DNA of 64,000 nt from NCBI GenBank assembly GCA_021397835.1, contig JAJFZO010000786.1:186001-250000 (forward strand), in the 5' to 3' direction. Below, piece by piece: positions 45,125 through 55,449 of this stretch. Origin of the DNA: Moringa oleifera (Eukaryota > Streptophyta > Magnoliopsida > Brassicales > Moringaceae). The notes beneath the pieces are model-generated. The model saw only the letters and a list, made by a program, of their open reading frames with translations. It was not told the DNA's origin and ran no database searches. Position numbers and translations under genes: made by a program. Position 1 is the stretch's first letter; each line of letters starts with the position of its first letter.

Positions 45125-45770
45125 TAAAAATTTCATGGGAAAATGAAGAATTTTTATGAAAATTTATCAATCCCATGGAAATTTTTACGAATGCATTTGC
45201 CTAAAAATTATGTTCATCAGAATGTTGATTTTCCCTTGAAATTTACATCCATGGTAATTTTTCAATGACATTCTCATGGAATGTTTGTTGGAAATATTTA
45301 ATATTATTATATTATTAATTTTTAATCAATAAATAAATATAAAAATTACCATGAAAATATTTCGTGAAAATATATTTACTTTTATACAAAATTATTTTTG
45401 TGGTAAATTTTCTAGTTGTCATGAAAAAAATTTCGTAGCAATTATTTTTTGTTACGAAACATTTCCGTTGCAATTAGTTTTTTTTTTTTTTTGCCATGAA
45501 AATATTTTGTTGTAATTAATTTTTTTTGCCATGGTGATTGGTTCTTTTGCCATGGTAGATATTTCATGACAATTTGTTTTTTTTTTTTTTGCCATAAAAC
45601 ATATTCTGTGGCAATTCGTGTATTTTACCACGGAAGAAATTCTATGGCAATTCATATCTTTTGCCTTAAAAAAATTTCGTGGCAATTAATCTCTTGTTGC
45701 CATGAAAGAAATGTCGTGCCAATTGATCCCAAATCCTTGACAATAAGAGATTAATTGCCACGAAATTAAT
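45125..45770. repeat. TTGCCATGAAA/TTTCGTGGCAA palindromic repeats of element F
   Basis: About ten imperfect units of 33-40 bp from 45410 to 45770. Each has a TTGCCA(T/C)G(A)AAA arm, a short T/A centre and a TT(T/C)CGTGGCAATT arm; earlier weaker units lie at 45125-45300. Some are separated by poly-T runs (45480-45492, 45580-45590). They follow the same plan as the subterminal repeats of A, B and C but share no sequence with them. Confidence 0.75.
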
Positions 45771-45929
45771 TAAATTAATAAATATATATTTTTATGAAAT
45801 AAAATTAACAAAATAAACAAAAGCACGTAAAAGTCACATTAACAATGAAATTATCATATAAAATTTTAAATAGATAATATGCTCAGATAAAATATTCAAT
45901 CCACTAATCAAATGAAAATTTTTGAAAAA

Positions 45930-48215
45930 ATCTAATCATCCTCTACAGGAGCAGCACCATCACCATCGATCTTCATTGTCATCACCATCATCATCAACTA
46001 GACTAAAAGAAATACCATGCTGACCAAAAGTACCTTGCTGCGAACTGATTTGTCTAACAAGTCTATTAAGAAGCTTCTTCGTTGAGGCCATTTCTTTTTT
46101 GAGTTTATTTTCTCTTCTGTCTCTTATTTCCATTTGTCTTTTTCATCTTTTCTCTCAAATCTCTTTATTGAGTCTCCATCATATCATGTTTTTTTCTATG
46201 GTCATTCTTCCATCTTTTTTTCCATCACATCTTTCATAGCATGTTCCCTTTGCAAGCTATCTTCCATCTTTACACATTCTCTTGCTAACTGTTCTTCCAT
46301 TTCTATGTGTTCTCTATCTAATTGTCCTTGCATATCTTGAAAATAGAACATCATCTGTTGCATCATAACATTAGATAGGGCATGTGATGATTGAGAACCA
46401 AAGTTTGATGCTTCATAAAATACTACCTCTGATCTAAATCCAAATGCCCTACAGTCTTATTCTTTTCACCCGTAACTTTAAAAAAGATGGTGGAATCATC
46501 AATGGATGATCTTGAGGCAATGGTATCCCCTCATAATTTCTCATAACTAGCCTACACATAACTGGTTAAAAAAAACAAACAAACATATTATAGTAAGATA
46601 AACAAACTCTTATGCATCAACAAAATCATATCAGAGAAACAATAAATTAATTAATTAAAATGCATTAGAAGTTTTTAAAAACCCAAGGCAAAAAATTAAT
46701 AAGGAAAAGCATAGGAATCCAAATATAAAAATTGGAAAACAAAAAGTAAAATAAAATTTAACCCAAATACTCCGCATATATGGTTGTACCATCTAATGAA
46801 CTTGTAATACATATCATAGTTAACACCACTACATATAACTGATGGCAAGTTCACAATATATGCATAAAATATAATGAGATCTACGATAAAAAGTTAACTT
46901 GGCCCAATTTAAGAAGAGGATGATCTATGGAAGTGATGCTTATTGCTAACAAAAAAAGCAATAAAGTGATGTTACACTCACAAGATATGCTTCTAAAAAA
47001 TGCAAGAATCAAACTGACAAGAAAATGCAATAGAAAAAGTGATGTGTATCCTAATGACAACAAAAAACTATTAATCAAAATTTTCCATTCAACACATAGT
47101 TAACTAAAGACAAATATAGTCTACTCTAAGTACTCACATAAATTCGCCCAGCTTTCTCTGTGGCCCATGTACTGGTCTTTTCATTATGATTTAACTTTCG
47201 AAACAGTTCTAGCATGTTAGGATTCCACCCAAGCTTCCTATCCTAATAATTAACAAATGAAAAATAAAAATTTGTCAAGTGTAACTAAATATATGATAAT
47301 GACATGAAAAAAATTAATTGAATTAAAAAACATACCATTTGTCTTTTATGCTTAGAAATTGAAATAGATCCGTCTCGATGTACAATGGCTTCGCTGAAAG
47401 ATCGTTTGTTTCATTCCTCTGTGATGCAGCCTGAAAGGTTGGGTCCATCATCCACTTAGCAAAACAATGCTTCTCAAATGGATGGCTACATTCACATTCC
47501 TTTTGACTTCTTGGTTCGGGTTGATGCAAGACTCGATCGGAGGAGCACTATAGATTTAGGCCCCTAGATTCGTTTAACTACACCATCCATAAGCATGTCC
47601 CATTTACATTTTTTCTACAATAATTATTATAAATTAATTCTATAAATTGGACAACATATTATACATATCCTCTAAAATTAGCCCAACCACAAGTTTCAAA
47701 CCTCCGTCGAAACTTCATGCCGTTTAGTCTACGGCTAATCAAATTTTGGCTTAATTATTCTAGAAATAATGGCAACTGTCCTAGGTATAGGTAATAACCT
47801 GTAAAGAATAATTAAAATAAAAAGCCTATCATATAAGAATTAGAACATAACAAATAATACTAGGATAAGCATAACATAAAAAAAGATGAGTTATCATACT
47901 CTTTGCCCACAGGCTAAATGCATAGCCTACTATCTCTTACTGCACACGCCGACTCAATCGATGGTGTGTGAACTGCAGCATTCTTAGATGATGGTGTATC
48001 ATCAGATGATGATTGCCAAGATGATGGTATGTGGCATGCAGGTGATAGTGTATGAATTGAAGGTGATAGAGCATCAACTGAGGAAGAAATTCTTTGAGCT
48101 GGGAATGATAGTGTGTCAACTAAACGTGATATTTTTTGAGTAAAAAGTGATGACACTTGAGTTGTAGAAGATGTGTCTAATGTGTCTGGCCATTTTTCCT
48201 TGCCTCTAACACTAC
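45930..48215 (-). pseudogene. Transposase_24 (Ptta/En/Spm-like) gene of element F, decayed
   Basis: Minus-strand pieces in order: a Ser/Thr-rich N-terminal segment (about 48200-47914) with repeated S-S-V-D-(A)-L-S-P phrases; a piece at about 47529-47335 (A-S-Q-R-N-E-T-N, cognate to the R-S-x-x-N-K-x-N-R block of the family); an exon near 47235-47135 (G-W-N-P-N-M-L-E-L-F-R-K) ending at a GTGAGT donor; and a C-terminal part (about 46560-45935) with many Glu/Met/Gln residues, R-L-V-R-Q-I-S-S-Q-Q-G near 46050 and an acidic end. Stops and shifts separate the pieces. The first residues of the longest frame run into antisense 26S and are not part of the gene. Confidence 0.6.
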
Positions 48216-48235
48216 GAGCAACATTACTTTTTTGT

Positions 48236-48738
48236 TGTCGGCTATTATTATCATTATGAAGCAAAATTCACTAAGTGTTGCATTGTTCACCCGCCATTAA
48301 GGAATGTCAGTTAGGTTTAGACCATCGTGAGACAGGTTACTTTTACCCTATAGGTGTCCGCATCACGATAGTAATTTAACCTAGTACAAGAGGAACAGTT
48401 GATTCACACAATTGTTCGCGCATGGTTCAAAAACTAGTGGCACCAATCGTCCATGTGTTGAATTATGATTGAATGCCTCTAAGTTAGAATCTGGGCTAGA
48501 AGAGATACATGTGCCTATCATTCGATTGCTGACCTACCATAGGAGCGTGTCAGCCCCCAAAGTCTCATGTTGTTGGCTAAGCCTGTGTAGTGGAAGAGCC
48601 TTGTGGGCTGCCATGAAGTATGATTCCCACAAAGCAGAAGGTAGAATCCTTTGCAAATCACTTAAACAAGCGACAGGGTATTGTAGGTGGAAAAGTGGCT
48701 TATCGATTGGTTGTATATTTACCACTTTGATTTGTCCC
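48236..48738 (+). pseudogene. 26S rRNA 3' end (second copy)
   Basis: It resumes at TGTCGGCTATTATTATCATT, through GTTCACCCGCCATTAAGG (48284), AACCTAGTACAAGAGGAAC (48380), CCTCTAAGTTAGAATCTGGG (48476), to GAAGTATGATTCCCAC and the terminal TTTGTCCC near 48738. About 30 bp shortly before the 3' end is missing relative to the copy at 52852. The first ~220 bp duplicate 44872-45093. Mutated, non-functional. Confidence 0.9.
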
Positions 48739-48905
48739 TTCCCCCACCCCAATAACAATTGTCCCTTTGTTTTGGACCATTGCTTGAAATAAAGACCGTA
48801 ACAAAACAGGCAAGCCCCTTAGGCTTGTAGATAATGATAATCATAGGGGATAACGCTTGGAAAAATATCTAGTAGGCTTAGAGAACCAAGTGTTATTCCA
48901 AAGAA
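48739..48905 (+). other. 3' flank of 26S (start of IGS)
   Basis: About 165 bp shared with 52853-53035 and 58197-58370 (blocks GGCAAGCCCCTTAGGCTTGTAG and ACCAAGTGTTATTCCAAAGAA). It is the conserved 3' spacer of these rDNA units and may have held the transcription end. No terminator could be identified. Confidence 0.7.
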
Positions 48906-49660
48906 AATAACAGTAATTTGTCCCTCGTTGTCATGTCCATCGGGTATATGCCCAGCAAGTATCCCATAAGAAAAATTTCCAAGGGTATGAGAGTTAAGCT
49001 ATGGCTGCCCCTAGTAGGCTTTCATGGGCACAAGGCCCAGTGTGCTATGGCATGGTATGGGTGCAAGGCCTAATGTGCTACGGCACAAGGCGTGCTAACT
49101 AAGCGAAGAGCGCCCCACATGTGCCAGCTTCACCTTGCTACCTCCCTTAATCATATGCCTAGCTAACATGCCATGAGTGCTATGTCACCTGCTCCAAAGG
49201 CGTAGAAGGTAAGCCATCACTGCCCTAGAAGGCATGGCATTGGCACAAGGCCTAGCGTGTTGCGAAATAAGGGCACCAGCCAAGCCAAGCGTGCCTTACG
49301 TGAGTAAGCCCCTTTTTATTATGTCCTTTGATCATGTGAGTAGTGAGTGTGCCATGAGCACCACATTGCCTAATCCAAGGGCACGGGAGGCATGCCATGG
49401 GTGTAAAACCCAGCGTGCTATGATGGAGGGCACACCAGCCAAGCCAAGAGCACCCCACATGGGCCAACCCTTCATCATTATGTCCTTCAATTGTGTGCCC
49501 AATGGGTGTGCCATGAGCACGCATTGCCTGGTCCAAAGGCATGAGAGGCAAGCCATAGTTGCCCCTAACAATCATGGTATGGGCACTAGGCCCAGCGGGC
49601 CATGACACAAGGCACTCAGCGAAACCAAGAGTGCCCCCACAAGCTAGCCATAAGCACGCT
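48906..49660 (+). repeat. ~180-bp spacer repeats (about 4 copies)
   Basis: GC-rich units with CACAAGGCGTGC, AAGCCAAGAGC(A/G)CCCCAC, and TCC(C/T)T(C/T)(G/A)ATC(G/A)TGTGCC, spaced about 180 bp. Same unit as 41388-42640 and 58386-63860. Frames of up to 187 residues cross it on both strands; they are composition artefacts. Confidence 0.85.
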
Positions 49661-50290
49661 CTGAGTTGTCGCATGTGCTGTGCGTGTTGATTACATGGGC
49701 TAGTGGGCAAGAACTTGGCCCCAAACTGGGCTAAACTTTCAAGGCAGCCATGGGTGGCTATAGATGCACTTAACAAGGCAACATGCATGCACTCTAGGCC
49801 ATCTAGACGTAACACTACACCGACGTGCTGGCCTTAATGCCTAGTTGCAAATATTTTATGAATTAACAATCTTTTGATTATTGAATTGCTCCAGAAAAGA
49901 CTCAAATAAATCATGCAATCCATTCAAAGTTTGCCTCTTAGAATTTGAGAGCATTCCTACTCATGAGTTATTTTTCAAAATTTTTTAAATTTTTAATTGT
50001 ATAAAATTCATCAAAAAAAATTAGATGCTCAAAAATTTTTGAAATTTTTTCATTGGTAGAACTGATTACTTTATACATCTGTGCAAACTTTCAGCTCAAA
50101 AATCCTTGTAAATAATTTTAGACCCACTATGACGGCTTAAACATATTGATGTTTCCTCCTACTAGAAGTAAATTTTCATTTAAAACTCTTTAAGTGGGAG
50201 AAGCTCACCAACTTGGTGAGCCCTTCTAGGCCATGCATGCTCGCCCCTGCTCACCCACATGGGCAGGCACTAGGCATGGGAAACCTAACG
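49661..50290 (+). repeat. single AT-rich IGS module and flanks, plus orientation
   Basis: The reverse complement of the minus-strand composite unit: GGCCATCTAGACG...(49797), AT-rich part 49850-50200 (AAATCCTTGTAAATAATTTT, ATGACGGCTTAAACATATTG), then CTCACCAACTTGGTGAGC and GCCATGCATGC. One copy only in this IGS. Confidence 0.8.
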
Positions 50291-51340
50291 CGGGCATTGA
50301 TCCCAACACTCAAGTGTGACGAGGTAGACTTTTTACACAATGCTACCGATGACACAATTATCAATCTTTAGTATCAAGCGAGCCATAAGCTCAGCCTAGG
50401 GATGGCTTGACACTGTTACTACCAAGGCCTCATTGATGTCCTTTGCTATCAAAAAATTATCACTCACAATCCAAGCTCGATGGTATGGGTAGCAAAATTA
50501 ACGATGATCATGTTATACGAAGGCCTACCCACTTGGGGACTTTTGAGCATGTAAAGTGCTTTTCTGTAGGCCCTCGAGGCAGCAAAGGCAAGGGTTGATC
50601 CCAACACTTAGATGTGCCAAGGCAAACTCCTTACGTAGCATGATCAACAACAAGATCATTAATCATTAGCATCATGAGAACCATGCACTTAACCTAGGCG
50701 TGGGATGGCAATTTTGCTGCTAAGGCCTCATCGATGTCCCTTACTGTCGAAAACTTGTCCCTCACTATCGAAGCTCGATAGTGTTAGTAGCAAAGTTAAC
50801 AATGATGCATGCATGATAGCCTACCTACTTGGGGATTTTTGAGCACACAGGGTGCTTTGCTATCAGCTCTTTAGATGGCGGACGCAAGGGTTGATCCCAA
50901 TGCTCAAACGTGCTGAGGCGAAATCTTTGTGTAGCACGATCAGTGACCCAATTGATGACTATTAACATCTGCCAAGGCCACTCACTTAGCCTAGGCATGG
51001 CGTGACATTACTATTGTGAAGGCTCGATCGATGTCCCTTGTTATCAAAAACTTGTTGCTCGCTATCGAAGCTCGACGATGTGAGCAGTAAAGTTAAGTAT
51101 GATACATGTTATATGAGGGCTTACCCACTTTAGTGTTATTGAGCATGAGGAATGCTTTGCTTTAAGCCCTTAAGGTGGTGGGTACGAGGGTTGATCCTAA
51201 CGCTCAGCCATGTCTAGGTGAACTCTTTGCGTAACATGATTAATGACACGATCGTCAGTTGTTAGCATCGAGGGAGCCATATGCCAAGCTTGGGTATGGC
51301 ATGGCATCCCTGCTACCAAGGCCTTATTGATGTCCTTTGC
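50291..51340 (+). repeat. ~298-bp IGS repeats upstream of 18S (about 3.5 copies)
   Basis: GTTGATCCCAACACTCA-type starts recur near 50294, 50592, 50888 and 51189, i.e. periods of about 298, 296 and 301 bp. Each copy includes CCTCATTGATGTCC and AGCTCGATGGTATGGGTAGC-like blocks. It is the plus-strand counterpart of 12690-13600. Confidence 0.88.
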
Positions 51341-51842
51341 AACTCATTCGGCACTATTACTACCGTTTATCCTTCAGATGTGTGAGTGGTGATCTTGTCA
51401 TTCATGTTGACAAGCTCCATGCTACCACATCGAACTATTGGCTAGTACGTTGCTTTAACTTGACCCTGGTCTCCTTATTGGCATTCGTGAGTGACATTAG
51501 GACCTTATGTCATGTTCCTTCATAAACAAAATTCAGTGAGTCGAGTCAATAATCTTTGCACTGTGTCCCCTATGGCCCTAAGTGGCAACCTCATTTGAGC
51601 CCCATGCTCTAAGCATGACTTGCTTTGGCATGCTATTGCTTTGGTACATGAGTGCTTAGTCATCCCCTTGAATACAAAAAGTATTATGCTAGGAGTGGTT
51701 TCAACCTTTGTATATTGAAAAGAAAGCATTTGTCCCACATCCAATCAATTTTGAATGACGACCAAAACAACTTTGGCCTTAGTGAGCCTTGTGGCATGCG
51801 TTGGTCCATGTTGGCGCGGTGGCAACCTCATTTGAGCCTCAC
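51341..51842 (+). other. 5' external spacer before the 18S/26S chimera
   Basis: About 500 bp. 51590-51800 matches 53155-53350 (blocks AAAAAGTATTATGCTAGGAGTGG and GCATTTGTCCCACATCC), i.e. external spacer. The segment GGCAACCTCATTTGAGCC occurs twice (near 51582 and 51820); the second copy replaces the expected first ~40 nt of 18S. Confidence 0.75.
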
Positions 51843-52520
51843 GTCCTCAAACATCCATGTGTAAGTATGAACTAATTCAAACTGTGAAACTGCAAATGGC
51901 TCATTCAATTAATTACAGTTTTTTTTTATGGTACCTACTACTTGAATAACCATACTACTCAGATAACCATAGTAATTCTAGAGCTAATACGTGCAACAAA
52001 CCTCAACTTTTGGAAGGGATGCATTTATTAGATAAAAGATCAACACGGGTTTACTTATGTCTCTAATGATTCATGACAACTCAAAGGATCGTAAGGCCGT
52101 CATGCCAGCAATACATCATTCAAATTTCTACTCTATCAACTTTTTATGGTAAAATAGTTATCTATTATGGTGGTGATGGGTAACGAAAAATTGGTGTTTG
52201 ATTCTAAAAAAAAGAGCCTGAGAAACGGTTACCACATCCAAGGAAGGTAATAGGCATGTAAATTACCTAATCTTGATAAGGGGAGGTAGTGACAATGAAT
52301 AGCAGTAGTGGGCTCCTTGAGTCTGCTTATTGAAATGAGTACAATCTAAATACTTTAATGAGGACCCATTAAAAGGTAAGTCTAGTGCTAGCAGTTGTGG
52401 CAATTTTAGTTCTAATAGCATATATTTAAGTTGTTGCAACTAAAAAGCTCATAATTGGACTTTTCAATAGGTCAGCCGGTCTACCTACAGTGTGCACCGA
52501 TTGGCTCATCCTTACTGTCG
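51843..52520 (+). pseudogene. 18S rRNA 5' part, fused to 26S
   Basis: It begins at the CTCAAA...CATGTGTAAG region, about 25-45 nt into 18S, and continues through ATTCTAGAGCTAATACGTG (51977), GCATTTATTAGATAAAAG (52020) and AGTTGTTGCAACTAAAAAGC (52430), to GTGTGCACCGATTGGCTCAT (52492), about 700 nt into the gene. At about 52520 it passes directly into the 26S 3' end. Not functional. Confidence 0.92.
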
Positions 52521-52852
52521 CATTTGGTTGAAAAGCTTATGGCATGAAGCTACTCTACCTTGGATGATAACTGAATCCCTCTAAGTTAGAATTTGGGCTA
52601 GAAGTGATGCATGCGTCTATCGCTCAGTTATCGACCTATAATTGGGGCCTTTTGGCCCCTAAAGGCACATGTCATTAGCCAAGCCCGTGCGGTGAAAAAC
52701 CCTTACCAGCTGCCTTGAAGTATGATTCCCACTGAGTAGTAGGTAGAATCCTTCGTAGATGACCTTAACATGCGATGGCATATTGTAAGTGGTAAAGTGG
52801 CCTCTCTGCCATGATCCACTAAGATTCAGCTATTTGTCACTCTGATTCGTCC
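52521..52852 (+). pseudogene. 26S rRNA 3' end, downstream half of the chimera
   Basis: From TTTGGTTGAAAAGC (52522) through CCTCTAAGTTAGAATTTGGG, GAAGTATGATTCCCAC and ATGATCCACTAAGATTCAGC, to CTCTGATTCGTCC (52852), the end of 26S. Everything between 18S position ~700 and the last ~330 nt of 26S, including both internal spacers and 5.8S, is absent. Confidence 0.92.
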
Positions 52853-53379
52853 ATAATAATTATCCCATTTTTTTGGACCATCGATGCCATGAGGTCTAAA
52901 CTTGGCCTTTAAAATAATGACCCTAGTAAAAGAGGCAAGTCTCTTAGGCTTCTAGAGAAAAATGTCAAGTATGGTTACGGAACCAAGAACCAAGTGTTAC
53001 TCCAAAGAAAATAATAGTAAATTATCCTTCGTTGCCATATCCCTCGGGTATGTGTCCAGGAAGTGTGCTTGTAGTACAATGTGTAAAGGCACGGGGAGGT
53101 AAGTCACCGCTCCCCCGAGTAGGCATGGCATGCACCTAGTTCGGGCCTCATGTTCCAAGCACAGCTTGCTTCAGCACATGGCTATTTTGGTGCATAGGGG
53201 CTTGATTATCCCTTTGGATGTAAAAAGTATTGTGACAGGAGTGGCCTCAGCCTCAGCTTATCCAAGAAAAAGCATTTGTCCCATGTCCCATTGATTTTGA
53301 ATGATGACCACGATAGCTTTGGCCTTAGTGAGCCTTATGTCACACTCTAGTCCTTGTTAGATGGCATCTTGAAGGATGC
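52853..53379 (+). other. shortened intergenic spacer
   Basis: About 530 bp made of 26S 3' flank (to about 53040), a piece of one ~180-bp repeat (to about 53150) and external spacer (53155-53379). It lacks the ~298-bp repeats and the AT-rich module found in the full 3.1-kb IGS at 48739-51842, so this spacer has collapsed by deletion. Confidence 0.8.
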
Positions 53380-55162
53380 TACCTGGTTAATCTTGCCAGT
53401 AGTCATCTACTTGTCTCGAATACTAAGCCATGCATGTGTAAGTACAAATTAATTCAGACTATGAAACTACGAATGGCTCATTAAATCAATTATAGTTTGT
53501 TTGATAGTATTTACTACTCGGATAATCATAGTAATTCTAGAGCTAATACATGCAATAAACCCTGACTTCTGAAAGTGATGCATTTATTAGATAAAAGGTC
53601 GATGCGAGCTTTACCTATTGCATTGATGATTCATGATAACTCGATGAATCATAAGGCTATCATGTCAACAACACATCATTCAAATTTTTGCCCTATTAAG
53701 TTTTTAATGGTATAGTTACTTATTATGGCGATGATAGGTGATGAAGAAATAGGGTTTGATTTCGAAGAAGGAGCCTACGAAATGGTTACATATCCAAGGA
53801 AGGTAACAGGCGCACAAATTACCCAATCTTGACATGGGAAGGTTGTCACAATAAATAACAATACTAGGCTTATCCAGTGTGGTAATTGGAATGAGTATAA
53901 ATCCCTTAACGAGGATCCATTATAAGGCAAGTTTGGTGCCAGCATCAATGTCAATTCTAGCTCCAATGGCATGTATTTAAGTTGTTGTAATTAAAAAGCT
54001 CATAGCTAGATTGTGATAGGTTGACTGATCCGCTTATGGTGTACATCGATTGGGTCATCCTTGCTGTCAATGATGTGCTTCTAGCCTTAATTGGTCGGGT
54101 CATCCCTCTCACACTATTACGTTGAAGAAATTAGAATGCTCACAGCAAGCTTACATTCTAAATACATTTCCATGGGATAACATCATAGGATTTTAGTCTT
54201 ATTTAGTTGGCCTTCAAGATTAGAGTAATGATTAACAAGGACAGTCGGGGGCATTTGTATTAAAAGATGAACAACCGCGAAAGCATTTACCAAGGATGTT
54301 TTCATTAATCAAGAATGAATCTTAGGGGCTTAAAGATGATTGAATACCATCCCAGTCTTAACTAATAAATAATACTGACTAGGGATCAGCTGATATTGCT
54401 TTTAAGACTCTTCCAACACCTTATAATAATTCAAAATCTTTGGGTTCTTAGGGGAGTATGGTCATAAGGCTAAAATTTAAAGTAATTGATGAAAAGGCAC
54501 CACTAAGAATAGAGTTTGTGGCATAATTTGACTCAACACAAGGAAATTTACACGTGCAAACATAGAAAGGATTGATAGATTAAAAGCTCTTTCTTAATTT
54601 ATGGGTGGTGGTGGATGGCCATTCTTAGCTAGTGGATGGCCATTCTTAGCTAGTGGAGCAATTTTTCTAGTTAATATCGTTAACGAACAAGACCTCAGCC
54701 TACTAACTAGCTGCGTGGAGATGATCCTCCATGGGGTGCTTTGTAGAAGGATTATGGTTGCTTAGGTGAAGGAAGTTTAAGGCAATAAAATGTGTGTGAT
54801 GGCCTTAGATATTTTGGGCCGCATGCACGCTACACTGATGTATTCAATGAGCTTATAACCTTAGCCGATAAGCCTGAGTAATCATTGAATTTCATCATGA
54901 TGGGATAAATCATTGCAATTGTTGGTTTTCAATGAGGAATTCCTAGTAAGCACGAGTCATTAACTTGCATTGACTAAGTCCCTCCCCTTTGTACACATCG
55001 CTCATCACTCCTACCAATTGAATGGTCTAGTGAAGTGTTTTAATCGTAGTGATGTAGGTGGTTTGTCGCACACGATGTTAGAAGAAGTCCATTGAGTGGT
55101 ATCATTTAAAGGAAGGAGAAGTCGTAACAAGGTTTTGTAGGAGAACTTGTGAAAGGATCATT
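53380..55162 (+). pseudogene. 18S rRNA, full length but decayed (1,783 bp)
   Basis: It starts with TACCTGGTTAATCTTGCCAG (consensus has G and C at the two changed sites) and ends with AAGGATCATT, so it covers the whole gene at almost normal length. Typical blocks are present: ATTCTAGAGCTAATAC (53530), GAAATTAGAATGCTCACAGC (54128), GTTAACGAACAAGACC (54680) and GGAAGGAGAAGTCGTAAC (55111). A direct duplication of GGATGGCCATTCTTAGCTAG lies at about 54612-54652. Transitions are spread through normally invariant sites, which marks it as a pseudogene. Confidence 0.93.
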
Positions 55163-55403
55163 ATCGAAACTTGCTTAGCAAAATGACTCACGAACATGTT
55201 ATACATATGCTTGAGGGATGGAGGGCTCTTGAGTCCTCATTCCTCGCACGACAATAGTGCGCAAGCTCGTGCCTAAGCCTCTTGTCACACGCAATAACAA
55301 ACTTATAATGTAGGATGCGCCAAGGAACTCGAACAAATAAGTATGCTCTATCGCCCCGATCTCAGTGTGTGGCAGGTGGCTATGTCATCCCTAAATGTTT
55401 AAA
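55163..55403 (+). other. internal transcribed spacer 1 (about 240 bp)
   Basis: Lies between the 18S end and the 5.8S start. GCGCCAAGGAA at 55317-55327 fits the GYGYCAAGGAA motif conserved in the ITS1 of flowering plants, and the short length fits angiosperms more than gymnosperms. Confidence 0.85.
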
Positions 55404-55433
55404 AAAAATCTCGGCGATGGATTGCAAAATGTC
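55404..55433 (+). pseudogene. 5.8S rRNA stub
   Basis: AAATCTCGGCGATGG corresponds to the 5.8S start (ACTCTCGGCAACGG). It is followed at once by ATTGCAAAATGTC, resembling the later 5.8S block ATTGCAGAATCCC. About 130 of 160 nt are missing and no ITS2 is recognised. Confidence 0.7.
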
Positions 55434-55449
55434 TTAGTGGGTTGTATCT

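Larger units (their letters stand above)
45094..48235 (-). mobile_element. decayed Transposase_24-carrying DNA element F
   Basis: An insertion inside 26S. Its left end, CACAGTACAAGAAATT, resembles a CACTA terminus (CAC..ACAAGAAA) and is followed by a block of palindromic TTGCCATGAAA...TTTCGTGGCAA repeats. A Transposase_24-type gene lies on the minus strand, so the left end is the element's 3' end. At the right the sequence passes into 26S near 48215-48236 with no terminal repeat, so the 5' end appears lost. About 220 bp of 26S sequence (44872-45093) is present again after the element (48236 onwards). No TNP2 gene is present. Confidence 0.65.

Noticed and set aside
47914..48264. Start of the 116-residue minus-strand frame as a true N-terminus
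   Set aside because: The first residues come from antisense 26S sequence; only the part left of about 48215 can belong to the Transposase_24-type gene.
45094..48450. The ~220-bp repeated 26S segment as a target-site duplication of element F
   Set aside because: DNA transposons of this type duplicate a few bases only, and F's right terminus is missing, so recombination between rDNA copies is the better explanation.
48469..48792. 107-residue plus-strand frame
   Set aside because: Lies across the 26S 3' end and its flank; open by chance.
49234..49815. 123-residue plus and 187-residue minus frames
   Set aside because: Both run through ~180-bp spacer repeats, which are GC-rich and stop-poor; they show internal repetition matching the DNA period.
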